A stretch of 64,000 nt of DNA from JACCUZ01 sp038246575 (GCA_038246575.1 JBBRVU010000006.1:1-64000); one strand, 5' to 3'. Shown: positions 35,833 to 44,157, numbered from the stretch's first letter. Program-made: numbers and translations. The notes: generated by a model from the sequence alone, not told the origin.

Positions 35833-35874
35833 GTGTCCCGCCTGACCCTCGTACTTCGCGTGCGCGCCGGCTGA
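35833..35874 (+). CDS. ilvL: ilvB leader peptide (candidate)
   Basis: A 13-codon ORF reading VSRLTLVLRVRAG, or 15 codons if the GTG at 35827 is used. Five of its residues 4-10 are Leu or Val, including CTT and GTA codons that are rare in this GC-rich genome. Its stop codon sits inside the first leader hairpin. A ribosome stalled on these codons for lack of charged Leu or Val tRNA could change the fold of the RNA behind it, the classic ribosome-mediated attenuation arrangement known for actinobacterial ilvB operons. Confidence 0.7.
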   Translation: MSRLTLVLRVRAG

Positions 35875-35892
35875 TCCCCAGCCGAGCGCGCA
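35861..35892 (+). promoter_or_regulatory. leader hairpin overlapping the ilvB leader ORF
   Basis: TGCGCGC and CGGCT (35861-35872) pair with AGCCG and GCGCGCA (35880-35892), leaving one bulged A and a 7-base loop. The leader ORF stop codon is within it. It would act as the pause or competitor structure in front of the terminator. Confidence 0.65.
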
Positions 35893-35893
35893 G

Positions 35894-35928
35894 CCCCTCA
35901 TGAGCCCATCGGGCCGGAGGGGTTTTTT
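35894..35928 (+). terminator. intrinsic terminator (attenuator) before ilvB
   Basis: CCCCTC pairs with GAGGGG, with an inner GCCC/GGGC stem, followed by six T. It lies 30 bp before the ilvB start and within the leader, so it must be conditional. Confidence 0.8.
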
Positions 35929-35958
35929 GTTGGCCGCCGCACCTCGAAAGGTCTCCCG

Positions 35959-37734
35959 ATGTCAGCCCCCCCGTCGCAGTCCGAGCAGATCACCGGAGCG
36001 CAGAGCCTCGTCCGCTCGCTCGAGGCCGCGGGCGTAGACACGGTCTTCGGCATCCCGGGCGGCGCGATCCTCCCGCTCTACGACCCACTGATGGACTCGA
36101 CGGCGATCCGCCACGTGCTGGTCCGTCACGAGCAGGGCGCGGGGCACGCGGCGACTGGCTACGCGCAGGCCACCGGACGGGTCGGGGTCTGTATGGCGAC
36201 CAGTGGGCCGGGCGCCACCAACCTGGTGACCCCCATCGCGGACGCCTACATGGACAGCGTCCCGATCGTGGCCATCACCGGTCAGGTGCCGAGCGCGGCG
36301 ATCGGCACCGACGCCTTCCAAGAGGCAGACATCCGGGGCATCACGCTGCCGATCACCAAGCACAACTATCTGGTCACCGATCCCGACGACATCCCGCGGA
36401 CCGTGGCCGAGGCGTTCCACATCGCCTCGACCGGGCGCCCCGGGCCGGTGCTCGTCGACGTGTCCAAGGACGCCCTGCAGGGACCGACGACCTTCCGGTG
36501 GCCTTCGAGCATCGACCTGGCCGGCTACCACCCGGTCACCAAGCCGCACGGGAAGCAGATCCGGGAGGCCGCCAGGCTGATCACGGGGTCGCGTCGCCCG
36601 GTGCTCTACGTCGGCGGCGGTGTGCTGAAGGCGCGGGCCTGGGCTGAGCTGCTCACGCTCGCCGAGCTCACCGGGATCCCGGTGGTCACCACGCTGATGG
36701 CCCGTGGCGTCTTCCCGGACAGCCACCGCCAGCACCTGGGGATGCCTGGGATGCACGGGACCGTCGCCGCCGTCACCGCGCTGCAGAAGTCGGACCTGCT
36801 CATCTCGCTCGGTGCCCGCTTCGACGACCGGGTGACCGGCAAGCTGTCCAGCTTCGCGCCGGGCGCGAAGGTCATCCACGCCGACATCGACCCGGCTGAG
36901 ATCTCCAAGAACCGCACCGCAGACGTGCCCATCGTCGGCGACGCCCGGGAGGTCATCGCCGAGCTGATCCTGGCGCTCAAGGCCGAGCAGGACGCAGGTC
37001 GCACCGGTGACTACGACGCATGGTGGACCCAGGTCGACACCTGGCGGGCCACCTACCCGTTGGGCTACGAGCGACCGGAGGACGGCTCGCTCGCGCCGCA
37101 GTACGTCATCGAGCGGATCGGTCAGATCGCCGGTCCGGATGCGGTGTACGTCGCTGGTGTCGGTCAGCACCAGATGTGGGCGGCGCAGTTCATCTCCTAC
37201 GAGAAGCCGGCGACCTGGCTGAACTCCGGCGGCCTCGGCACGATGGGCTATGCCGTGCCTGCGGCGATGGGGGCGAAGGTCGGCCGCCCCGAGGCGACGG
37301 TCTGGGCCATCGACGGCGACGGGTGCTTCCAGATGACCAACCAGGAGCTCGCCACCTGCGCCATCAACAACATCCCGATCAAGGTGGCGATCATCAACAA
37401 CGGCAGCCTGGGCATGGTGCGCCAGTGGCAGACGCTGTTCTACAACGGCCGCTACTCCAACACCGACCTGCACACCGAGCGCATCCCGGACTTCGTCAAG
37501 CTGGCCGAGGCCTACGGTTGCGTCGGGCTGCGCTGTGAGAAGGCCGACGAGGTCGACTCGGTGCTCGCGAAAGCGATGGAGATCAACGACCAGCCCGTGG
37601 TCATCGACTTCTCGGTCCACCAGGATGCGATGGTGTGGCCGATGGTGCCTGCAGGTACGAGCAACGACGAGATCCAGGTGGCGCGCAACCTCGCGCCCCA
37701 GTGGGACACCGAGGCAGGGGAGACGCGGTCATGA
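35959..37734 (+). CDS. ilvB: acetolactate synthase large (catalytic) subunit
   Basis: Thiamine-diphosphate enzyme for the first common step of valine, leucine and isoleucine synthesis. The 591-residue protein has DTVFGIPGGAILPLYDPL, the catalytic Glu in LVRHEQGAGHAATGYAQATG, the FAD-region motif RFDDRVTGKL and the ThDP motif GDGCFQMTNQELATCAINN. GAAAGGTC serves as ribosome-binding site. Expression is probably set by the attenuator immediately upstream. The stop overlaps an 18-codon mini-ORF that bridges to ilvN. Confidence 0.97.
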   Translation: MSAPPSQSEQITGAQSLVRSLEAAGVDTVFGIPGGAILPLYDPLMDSTAIRHVLVRHEQGAGHAATGYAQATGRVGVCMATSGPGATNLVTPIADAYMDSVPIVAITGQVPSAAIGTDAFQEADIRGITLPITKHNYLVTDPDDIPRTVAEAFHIASTGRPGPVLVDVSKDALQGPTTFRWPSSIDLAGYHPVTKPHGKQIREAARLITGSRRPVLYVGGGVLKARAWAELLTLAELTGIPVVTTLMARGVFPDSHRQHLGMPGMHGTVAAVTALQKSDLLISLGARFDDRVTGKLSSFAPGAKVIHADIDPAEISKNRTADVPIVGDAREVIAELILALKAEQDAGRTGDYDAWWTQVDTWRATYPLGYERPEDGSLAPQYVIERIGQIAGPDAVYVAGVGQHQMWAAQFISYEKPATWLNSGGLGTMGYAVPAAMGAKVGRPEATVWAIDGDGCFQMTNQELATCAINNIPIKVAIINNGSLGMVRQWQTLFYNGRYSNTDLHTERIPDFVKLAEAYGCVGLRCEKADEVDSVLAKAMEINDQPVVIDFSVHQDAMVWPMVPAGTSNDEIQVARNLAPQWDTEAGETRS

Positions 37735-37787
37735 GCTCACCCCAGGAAACCACTCCTTCGTCACGATTCCCCGGGGGCCCTGAATGA
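37731..37787 (+). CDS. 18-aa bridging mini-ORF between ilvB and ilvN
   Basis: The ORF MSSPQETTPSSRFPGGPE starts with an ATG that overlaps the ilvB stop (ATGA) and ends with a TGA that overlaps the ilvN start (ATGA). It exactly fills the 49-bp gap. It has no family resemblance. It may serve only to hand ribosomes from ilvB to ilvN, keeping the two subunits in proportion; chance is the alternative. Confidence 0.4.
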   Translation: MSSPQETTPSSRFPGGPE

Positions 37788-38317
37788 GTCGTCACACGTT
37801 GTCGGTGCTGGTCGAGAACAAGCCCGGTGTCCTCGCGAGGATCGCCGGACTGTTCTCGCGCCGTGGCTTCAACATCGATGCGCTCGCGGTCGGGCCGACC
37901 GAGCACGACGACATCTCCCGGATGACGATCGTGGTCAACGTCGAGGACCTGCCGCTCGAGCAGGTGACCAAACAGCTCAACAAGCTGATCGAGGTCATCA
38001 AGATCGTGGAGCTGGACCCCGGCACCTCCGTGCAGCGCGAGCTGCTGCTGGTGAAGGTGGGAGCAGACCCCGCGACCAGATCGCACATCCTCGAGACCGT
38101 GCAGCTCTTCCGGGCGAAGGTCGTCGACGTCGCACCGGACGCGGTCACCATCGAGGCCACGGGCAACGTAGACAAGCTCGACGCGCTGATGCGGGTCCTC
38201 GAGCCCTACGGTGTCCGCGAGCTCGTGCAGTCCGGGGTCGTCGCTGTCGGGCGCGGTGCGCGCTCGATCACCGACCGCTCCAGCCGCACGTCCACCGTCA
38301 CGCCGATCGCCCGCTGA
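37784..38317 (+). CDS. ilvN: acetolactate synthase small (regulatory) subunit
   Basis: Regulatory subunit that activates IlvB and confers feedback inhibition by valine. The 177-residue protein begins with the ACT domain (HTLSVLVENKPGVLARIAGLFSRRGFNIDAL) and ends with a second ACT-like domain around VQRELLLVKVGADP and DALMRVLEPYGVRELVQSG. The length is standard. No strong ribosome-binding site precedes the ATG, which supports coupling through the mini-ORF. ilvC follows after 58 bp. Confidence 0.96.
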   Translation: MSRHTLSVLVENKPGVLARIAGLFSRRGFNIDALAVGPTEHDDISRMTIVVNVEDLPLEQVTKQLNKLIEVIKIVELDPGTSVQRELLLVKVGADPATRSHILETVQLFRAKVVDVAPDAVTIEATGNVDKLDALMRVLEPYGVRELVQSGVVAVGRGARSITDRSSRTSTVTPIAR

Positions 38318-38375
38318 TCTCTGCACCGATTCCGAACCGACGCACACCCGAACCCTTCACAAGGAGAACTGCACC

Positions 38376-39374
38376 GTGGCTGAGCTGTACTACGACGACG
38401 ATGCCGACCTCTCGGTCGTCCAGGGCCGCAACGTGGCCGTTCTCGGTTACGGCAGCCAGGGCCACGCCCACGCGCTGAGCCTGCGCGACTCGGGGGTCGA
38501 CGTCCGGGTAGGACTTCCCGAGGGGTCCAAGAGCCGCGAGCGCGCCGACGCCGAGGGCCTGCGGGTCGTCACGCCGTTCGAGGCGTGCGAGGAGGCCGAC
38601 CTCGTCATGGTGCTGGCTCCCGACCCGGTGCAGCGCAAGGTCTATGCCGAGGCGATCGAGCCCAACCTCGTCGACGGCGACGCGCTGTTCTTCGGTCACG
38701 GACTCAACATCCGCTACGACCTCATCAAGCCGCCAGCCGGGGTGGACGTCTGCATGGTGGCGCCGAAGGGCCCGGGTCATCTCGTCCGCCGGCAGTTCGT
38801 CGACGGCCGCGGTGTCCCGGTGCTCGTCGCCGTCGAGCAGGATGCGACCGGCAACGCCTGGGACCTCGTCAAGTCCTACGCCAAGGGCATCGGCGGCACC
38901 CGCGCCGGCGCGATCCGCACGACGTTCACCGAGGAGACCGAGACCGACCTCTTCGGTGAGCAGACCGTGCTCTGCGGCGGGCTGTCCGAGCTGATCAAGG
39001 CCGGGTTCGACACGCTCATCGAGGCCGGCTACCAGCCCGAGGTGGCCTACTTCGAGTGCCTGCACGAGGTGAAGCTGATCGTCGACCTGATGTACGAGGG
39101 CGGCATCTCGAAGATGTACTGGTCGGTCTCCGAGACCGCGGAGTACGGCGGCTACACCCGCGGGCCGCGGCTGGTCACTGACCAGACCAGGGCCGAGATG
39201 AAGAAGATCCTCGGCGAGATCACCGACGGCTCGTTCGCCAAGGAGTGGATGGACGAGTACGACAGCGGGCTCCCCAACTACAAGCGCTTCTACCAGGAGA
39301 ACACCGAGCACCCGGTGGAGAGGACCGGTGCCGAGCTGCGCCCGATGATGAGCTGGATCAGCGCCGACGACTGA
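38376..39374 (+). CDS. ilvC: ketol-acid reductoisomerase IlvC
   Basis: Converts acetolactate or acetohydroxybutyrate to the dihydroxy acid with NADPH and magnesium. The 332-residue class I enzyme starts AELYYDDDADLSVVQG. Its Rossmann motif is VLGYGSQGHAHALSLRDSG (residues 22-40), and MVAPKGPGHLVRRQF follows. The metal ligands lie in TDLFGEQTVLCGGLSEL and AYFECLHEVKLIVDLMYEGG. AAGGAGA lies 9 bp before the GTG start. It completes the ilvBNC operon. Confidence 0.97.
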   Translation: MAELYYDDDADLSVVQGRNVAVLGYGSQGHAHALSLRDSGVDVRVGLPEGSKSRERADAEGLRVVTPFEACEEADLVMVLAPDPVQRKVYAEAIEPNLVDGDALFFGHGLNIRYDLIKPPAGVDVCMVAPKGPGHLVRRQFVDGRGVPVLVAVEQDATGNAWDLVKSYAKGIGGTRAGAIRTTFTEETETDLFGEQTVLCGGLSELIKAGFDTLIEAGYQPEVAYFECLHEVKLIVDLMYEGGISKMYWSVSETAEYGGYTRGPRLVTDQTRAEMKKILGEITDGSFAKEWMDEYDSGLPNYKRFYQENTEHPVERTGAELRPMMSWISADD

Positions 39375-39435
39375 CCCCTGGAGTCCGAGGCGACCACCAC
39401 GCGAGACGCTCGTGAATCCGTTCACAAGGGTTGGC

Positions 39436-39441
39436 TAGGCT
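39436..39441 (+). promoter_or_regulatory. possible -10 box for serA
   Basis: TAGGCT lies 36 bp before the serA GTG, leaving a short leader with a ribosome-binding site. No well-spaced -35 box is seen. Confidence 0.35.
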
Positions 39442-39477
39442 GGTCGAGGCCAGTTCCAGCCTGTCGAAGGACGTCTC

Positions 39478-41070
39478 GTGACCCAGCCCGTCGTGCTCAT
39501 CGCCGAAGAGCTCTCGCCCGCCACGATCGAGGCCCTCGGCCCCGACTTCACCGTGCGCCAGTGCGACGGCACCGACCGGCCGGCGCTGCTCGCTGCCGTC
39601 GCGGACGCCGACGCCCTGCTCGTGCGCAGCGCGACCAGCGTCGACGCCGAGGTCTTCGCCGCAGCCCGGCGTCTCAAGGTCGTCGCCCGTGCCGGTGTCG
39701 GCCTGGACAACGTCGATGTGAAGGCCGCAACCCAGGCCGGGGTCATGGTCGTCAACGCACCGCAGTCCAACATCGTGAGCGCTGCCGAGCTCGCCGTCGG
39801 GCTGCTGCTCGCGGCCGCCCGCAACATCGTCCCCGCGACGACCGCTCTCACCAACGGTGAGTGGAAGCGCAGCAAGTACTCCGGCGTCGAGCTCTACGAG
39901 AAGACCGCCGGCATCCTCGGGCTCGGCCGCATAGGTGCGCTCGTCGCCGCCCGACTCGCGGCCTTCGGCATGGACGTCATCGCGTACGACCCGTTCGTGG
40001 CCGCCGGCCGGGCGGCTCAGATGGGCGTTCGCCTGGTCAGCCTCGAGGACCTCCTGCGGGAGAGCGACGTCATCTCGGTGCACCTGCCGAAGACGGCCGA
40101 GACGGTTGGCCTCATCGGTGCCGAGCAGCTGGCCGCTCTCAAGCCCACCGCCATCGTCATCAACGCCGCCCGGGGCGGGATCGTCGACGAGCAGGCGCTC
40201 TACTCGGCGCTCAAGGAAGGCCGCGTCGCCGCCGCCGGTGTCGACGTCTACAGCAAGGAGCCGTGCACCGACTCGCCGCTGTTCGAGCTGGAGCAGGTGG
40301 TGGCGACCCCCCACCTCGGCGCCAGCACCGACGAGGCGCAGGAGAAGGCAGGTGTCTCGGTGGCCCGGTCGGTGCGCCTGGCGCTGGCCGGCGAGCTGGT
40401 GCCCGACGCCGTGAACGTCCAGGGCGGCGTCATCGCCGAGGAGCTGCGGCCCGGGCTGCCGCTGGCCGAGAAGCTCGGCCGGGTCTTCACCGCGCTGGCC
40501 GGCACCGTGCCCAGCCAGCTCGATGTCGAGGTCCGCGGCGAGATCACCGCCCACGACGTCCGGGTGCTCGAGCTCGCCGCCCTCAAGGGCGTCTTCACCG
40601 ACGTCGTCGAGGATCCGGTGTCCTACGTGAACGCGCCGGTCCTCGCCTCAGACCGAGGAGTCGGGGTTCGGCTCACAACCGACGCCGAGTCCCCGGACTA
40701 CCGCAACCTGGTCACCCTCCGCGGCACTCTCGCCGACGGCACCCAGGTGTCGGTGGGGGGCACCCTCACCGGTCCCCGTCAGACCGAGAAGCTGGTGGAG
40801 GTCGACGGCTTCGACATCGAGGTGACCCTCTCGGACCACATGGCGGTGTTCCGCTACGAGGACCGCCCGGGCATCGTCGGCAGCGTCGGGCGCATCCTCG
40901 GTGAGGCCCGAGTCAACATCGCCGGGATGCAGGTCAGCCGCGACCGCAAGGGCGGCCACGCGCTGCTGGTGATGACCGTCGACGGTGCGATCCCGGGGCC
41001 TGTCCTCGACGAGATCGTCAGCGACATCGGCGCTGAGGTGGCCCGTCAGGTCGACCTCACCGAGGAGTAG
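39478..41070 (+). CDS. serA: D-3-phosphoglycerate dehydrogenase SerA
   Basis: First enzyme of serine synthesis from 3-phosphoglycerate. The 530-residue type I form has the catalytic dehydrogenase with NAD motif GILGLGRIGALVAARL, catalytic Arg in INAARGGIVDEQAL and His in VVATPHLGASTDEAQ. The allosteric substrate-binding domain spans about residues 320-450. The C-terminal ACT domain (AVFRYEDRPGIVGSVGRIL) binds serine. AAGGAC precedes the GTG start. The ilvC-serA-leuB order is conserved in mycobacteria. Confidence 0.96.
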   Translation: MTQPVVLIAEELSPATIEALGPDFTVRQCDGTDRPALLAAVADADALLVRSATSVDAEVFAAARRLKVVARAGVGLDNVDVKAATQAGVMVVNAPQSNIVSAAELAVGLLLAAARNIVPATTALTNGEWKRSKYSGVELYEKTAGILGLGRIGALVAARLAAFGMDVIAYDPFVAAGRAAQMGVRLVSLEDLLRESDVISVHLPKTAETVGLIGAEQLAALKPTAIVINAARGGIVDEQALYSALKEGRVAAAGVDVYSKEPCTDSPLFELEQVVATPHLGASTDEAQEKAGVSVARSVRLALAGELVPDAVNVQGGVIAEELRPGLPLAEKLGRVFTALAGTVPSQLDVEVRGEITAHDVRVLELAALKGVFTDVVEDPVSYVNAPVLASDRGVGVRLTTDAESPDYRNLVTLRGTLADGTQVSVGGTLTGPRQTEKLVEVDGFDIEVTLSDHMAVFRYEDRPGIVGSVGRILGEARVNIAGMQVSRDRKGGHALLVMTVDGAIPGPVLDEIVSDIGAEVARQVDLTEE

Positions 41071-41143
41071 CGCAGAACCCCCGGCGCGTCCCAAGATCCG
41101 GGACGTCCTGACAGCTGGCGGGACAGCGCCGAGTGCGCCGTCG

Positions 41144-41149
41144 TACCGT
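41144..41149 (+). promoter_or_regulatory. -10 box for the leuB leader transcript
   Basis: TACCGT ends 7 bp before the ATG of the leader ORF at 41157, the same spacing as the other leaderless starts in the window. It makes translation of the leader ORF from the first nucleotide likely. Confidence 0.55.
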
Positions 41150-41156
41150 CGACTCC

Positions 41157-41204
41157 ATGATTCGGCGCGATCTCGTACTTCGCTGCCGCGGCGGGGCCCG
41201 CTAA
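41157..41204 (+). CDS. leuB leader peptide (candidate)
   Basis: A 15-codon ORF, MIRRDLVLRCRGGAR. The codons CTC GTA CTT CGC (Leu-Val-Leu-Arg) are identical over 12 bases to those in the ilvB leader peptide 5.3 kb upstream. No poly-T terminator follows. Instead, TTCCC (41215-41219) and GGGTTC (41226-41231) can each pair with the ribosome-binding site of the next ORF (41259-41267). A stalled ribosome could therefore control translation start rather than termination. That mechanism is inference. Confidence 0.65.
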   Translation: MIRRDLVLRCRGGAR

Positions 41205-41270
41205 CAGGGTCGGCTTCCCGTCGCGGGGTTCGGCGCTGACCCGCCACGTTGCGACCGTAGGGAACCCGAG

Positions 41271-41444
41271 ATGAGCACCACGACGACCGCTCCAGAGACC
41301 GGGGCGCAGAACCGTACGCACCAGCACCAGGCCGACCCCGCTGACCGGACCGCAGGCGCCGCGACCACGGCGGCGGTCCGGCAAGCGGTCCAGCAGGCCA
41401 TGGACCGGCGCGACAACGGCGGCGAGACCGGCCACACCGCGTGA
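41271..41444 (+). CDS. 57-aa Thr/Gln/Ala-rich small protein coupled to leuB
   Basis: The ORF starts MSTTTTAPETGAQNRTHQ and ends RRDNGGETGHTA. It is polar, looks disordered at the N-terminus, and has a short helix-forming part (AATTAAVRQAVQQAMDRR). AGGGAA lies 6 bp before the ATG. The stop overlaps the leuB GTG as GTGA, so leuB may depend on its translation. No domain is recognised. It may be a real small protein or only a coupling device in the leader. Confidence 0.55.
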   Translation: MSTTTTAPETGAQNRTHQHQADPADRTAGAATTAAVRQAVQQAMDRRDNGGETGHTA

Positions 41445-42478
41445 GCCTCTCCCACCTGCGCCTCGCGCTGGTTCCCGGCGACGGGATCGGTCCCGAGGTG
41501 GTGGCCGAGGGCCTGCGCGTGCTCGAGGCGGTGTGTGCCGCGGAGAGCGTCAAGCTGGAGACCACCGAGTACGACCTCGGCGCGCGCCGCTACCTGGCCA
41601 CCGGGGAGACGCTGCCGGACGCCGTGCTCGCCGAGATCCGCGGTCACGACGCGATCCTCCTCGGCGCCATCGGGGACCCGTCGGTGCCCAGCGGCGTGCT
41701 CGAGCGCGGCCTCCTGCTGAGGCTGCGCTTCGCGCTCGACCACCACGTGAACCTCCGTCCGGCCAAGCTGTACCCCGGGGTGCGGTCCCCGTTGGGCGAG
41801 GTGGAGATCGACTTCGTCGTCGTGCGGGAGGGCACCGAGGGCCCGTACGTCGGCAACGGCGGGGTCGTGCGCCAGGGCGGGCCGCAGGAGATCGCGACCG
41901 AGGTCAGCGTCAACACGGCGTTCGGCGTCGAGCGGGTCGTGCGCGACGCGTTCCGGCGGGCAGCCGCGCGACCGCGCCAGCACCTGACACTCGTGCACAA
42001 GACCAACGTGCTGGTGCACGCGGGGGGGCTGTGGGCACGGACGACCGAGCGGGTCGCAGCTGAGTTCCCCGAGGTGAGCACCGACTACGTCCACGTCGAT
42101 GCCGCGGCGATCTACCTCGTCAGCGACCCGGCGCGTTTCGACGTGCTGGTCACCGACAACCTGTTCGGCGACATCCTCACCGACCTCGCCGCGGCGGTGA
42201 CCGGCGGCATCGGGCTCGCCGCCAGCGCGAACCTGGACCCGAGCACGGCGAACCCCTCGATGTTCGAGCCGGTGCACGGGTCGGCCCCGGACATCGCCGG
42301 CACCGGCGTCGCCGACCCTCGCGCGACGATCCTCTCGGTGGCCCTGCTCCTCGATCACGTCGGGCTCGGCTCCGCCGCTGCGCGCGTCGAGGCAGCCGTG
42401 GCCGCGGACCTGGCGGCATCCACCGCCGGTCGCTCGACCCGGGAGGTCGGCGACGCCGTGCTCTCCCGCCTCGGCTGA
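41441..42478 (+). CDS. leuB: 3-isopropylmalate dehydrogenase LeuB
   Basis: Oxidises and decarboxylates 3-isopropylmalate in leucine synthesis. The 345-residue protein has LALVPGDGIGPEVVAEGL, the substrate arginines in LLLRLRFALDHHVNLRPAK, HKTNVL, and the metal-binding aspartates in VTDNLFGDILTDLAAAVTGG. The cofactor loop FEPVHGSAPDIAGTG is of the NAD type. The GTG start overlaps the 57-aa ORF and has no ribosome-binding site of its own. It is probably regulated through the leader at 41157. Confidence 0.95.
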   Translation: MSLSHLRLALVPGDGIGPEVVAEGLRVLEAVCAAESVKLETTEYDLGARRYLATGETLPDAVLAEIRGHDAILLGAIGDPSVPSGVLERGLLLRLRFALDHHVNLRPAKLYPGVRSPLGEVEIDFVVVREGTEGPYVGNGGVVRQGGPQEIATEVSVNTAFGVERVVRDAFRRAAARPRQHLTLVHKTNVLVHAGGLWARTTERVAAEFPEVSTDYVHVDAAAIYLVSDPARFDVLVTDNLFGDILTDLAAAVTGGIGLAASANLDPSTANPSMFEPVHGSAPDIAGTGVADPRATILSVALLLDHVGLGSAAARVEAAVAADLAASTAGRSTREVGDAVLSRLG

Positions 42479-42487
42479 GCGGTCGGA

Positions 42488-42493
42488 TACGGT
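42488..42493 (+). promoter_or_regulatory. -10 box of a leaderless ilvE promoter
   Basis: TACGGT ends 7 bp before the ATG at 42501, with no ribosome-binding site between. It lies just after the leuB stop codon. Confidence 0.5.
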
Positions 42494-42500
42494 CGGTCTC

Positions 42501-43592
42501 ATGCCGAGCGAGCTCACCATCGACCTGGCCCCCTCGACGTCGCCACGCAGCGCGGAGGAGCGGGCCCGCCTGCTGGCGGACCCCGGTTTCGGCCAGGTGT
42601 TCACCGATCACATGGTCACGATCAGCTACGCGAGCGACCGCGGCTGGCACGACGCGCGTCTCACCGCGTACGGCCCACTGACGCTGGACCCAGCGACCTC
42701 GGCGCTGCACTACGGGCAGGCGATCTTCGAGGGTCTCAAGGCCTACCACCAGGCCGACGGCTCGGTCGCGCTGTTCAGGCCCGACATGAACGCGGCGCGC
42801 TTCCAGCGCTCGGCGCGCCGGCTGGCGATGGCCGAGCTGCCGACGGAGCTGTTCCTCGAGTCGGTGCAGGCGCTCGTGCGCGCCGACCGCGACTGGGTGC
42901 CGACCAAGCCTGGTGAGGCGCTGTACCTGCGGCCGCTGGAGTTCGCCGTCGACCCGTTCCTCGGCGTGCGCCCGTCCCTGGAGTACCGCTACCTGCTCTT
43001 CGCCTCGCCGGCCGGCAACTACTTCCCCGGCGGGGTGCGCCCGGTGTCGGTGTGGCTGTCGACGGAGTACGTGCGCGCTGCCCCAGGCGGCACGGGCGAG
43101 GCCAAGTGCGCCGGCAACTACGCGGCCTCGCTGGTCGCGCAGGCGCAGGCCGCCGAGCACGGCTGCGACCAGGTCGTCTGGCTGGACTCGGCCGAGCACC
43201 GCATCGTCGAGGAGATGGGCGGGATGAACCTGTTCTTCGTCCACGCCGACGGGCGGCTGCTGACCCCGGAGCTGACCGGGACGCTGCTGCCCGGGGTGAC
43301 CCGGGAGTCGATCCTCACGCTGGGGCGTGACCTCGGTCTCGAGCCGGTCGAGGGCCGGATCTCGACCGACGACTGGGAGCGCGGCGCCGCGGCAGGGACG
43401 ATCACCGAGGTCTTCGCCTGCGGCACCGCCGCTGTGGTCACGCCCGTCGGCGAGGTCAAGCACGCCGGCGGGTCCTTCACCGTGGCCGACGGAGCACCGG
43501 GCGCTGTGACGATGAAGGTGCGCGAGGCGCTGCTCGGCATCCAGCAGGGCACCGCCCCCGACCCGCACGGCTGGATGGTTCCGGTCGCCTGA
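42501..43592 (+). CDS. ilvE: branched-chain amino acid aminotransferase IlvE
   Basis: PLP enzyme for the final transamination to leucine, isoleucine and valine. The 363-residue class IV aminotransferase begins with FTDHMVTISYASDRGWHDAR. It has LHYGQAIFEGLKAY, LYLRPLEFA, the PLP lysine in GEAKCAGNYAASL, QVVWLDSAEHRIVEEMGGMN, and EVFACGTAAVVTPVGEVKH. The length and insertions match the large (about 360-aa) IlvE form of actinobacteria. Confidence 0.96.
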   Translation: MPSELTIDLAPSTSPRSAEERARLLADPGFGQVFTDHMVTISYASDRGWHDARLTAYGPLTLDPATSALHYGQAIFEGLKAYHQADGSVALFRPDMNAARFQRSARRLAMAELPTELFLESVQALVRADRDWVPTKPGEALYLRPLEFAVDPFLGVRPSLEYRYLLFASPAGNYFPGGVRPVSVWLSTEYVRAAPGGTGEAKCAGNYAASLVAQAQAAEHGCDQVVWLDSAEHRIVEEMGGMNLFFVHADGRLLTPELTGTLLPGVTRESILTLGRDLGLEPVEGRISTDDWERGAAAGTITEVFACGTAAVVTPVGEVKHAGGSFTVADGAPGAVTMKVREALLGIQQGTAPDPHGWMVPVA

Positions 43593-43641
43593 GCGCGACG
43601 GGTGTGGGTTCGCCCGCAGGGGCCTGGGTACAGGAGTGGGC

Positions 43642-44046
43642 ATGACAGACAGCCCCCACGACAACAACCAGCAGGCTGAGACCGCGATCGCAGCGGGGAT
43701 GGCCGCCGGCGACACCGAGGCAGTCATGCGTGCCGTAGCCGCCATCGAGGTGGTGGTGCCGCAGGCGTCGGCCAATGACGGTGCCGCTCCGGACGGGTCG
43801 ATCAGCCTGCCCGTCATCGAGCAGGACGGCACGTCCTACGTCCCGGTCTTCACCTCCGAGGCCGCAATGTCGCAGGCTGCGCCGGACATCGAGGACGCGG
43901 TCACCGTGTCAGCGGCCGAGCTCGGCGCCAACTGGCCCTCGGACGACCTGTGGCTGGCCGTGAACCCCGGCACGGAGGAGGGCCTCACCCTGCCCCCTGA
44001 CGCCGTGAAGTCCCTGCCCGTCTACAGCAACAGCGAGACCCCCTAG
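43642..44046 (+). CDS. SseB-domain protein
   Basis: A 134-residue protein with about 30 residues of polar N-terminus and then an SseB N-terminal-type domain. The domain shows LPVIEQDGTSYVPVFTSEAAM, AELGANWPSDDLWLAVNPGTEEGLTLPPDAV. The role of this domain outside type III secretion is not known; in actinobacteria it is a frequent solitary protein. ATG at 43642 is chosen because AGGAG lies five bases upstream; GTG at 43636 is two codons earlier. Confidence 0.75.
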   Translation: MTDSPHDNNQQAETAIAAGMAAGDTEAVMRAVAAIEVVVPQASANDGAAPDGSISLPVIEQDGTSYVPVFTSEAAMSQAAPDIEDAVTVSAAELGANWPSDDLWLAVNPGTEEGLTLPPDAVKSLPVYSNSETP

Positions 44047-44157
44047 CGACCACACCCAGAGCTCCACAGAAAGCGAGCAACGAGGCGATCCGGCCGCACT
44101 GTCCGGATGGCGGACGTGCTGTTCCCTTCTCGACGATCCGCAGGGACCATCGACGCG

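Noticed and set aside
39421..39441. TTCACA and TAGGCT as a serA promoter pair
   Set aside because: The spacer is only 9 bp, far too short for a sigma-70-type promoter. Only the -10 box is kept, at low confidence.
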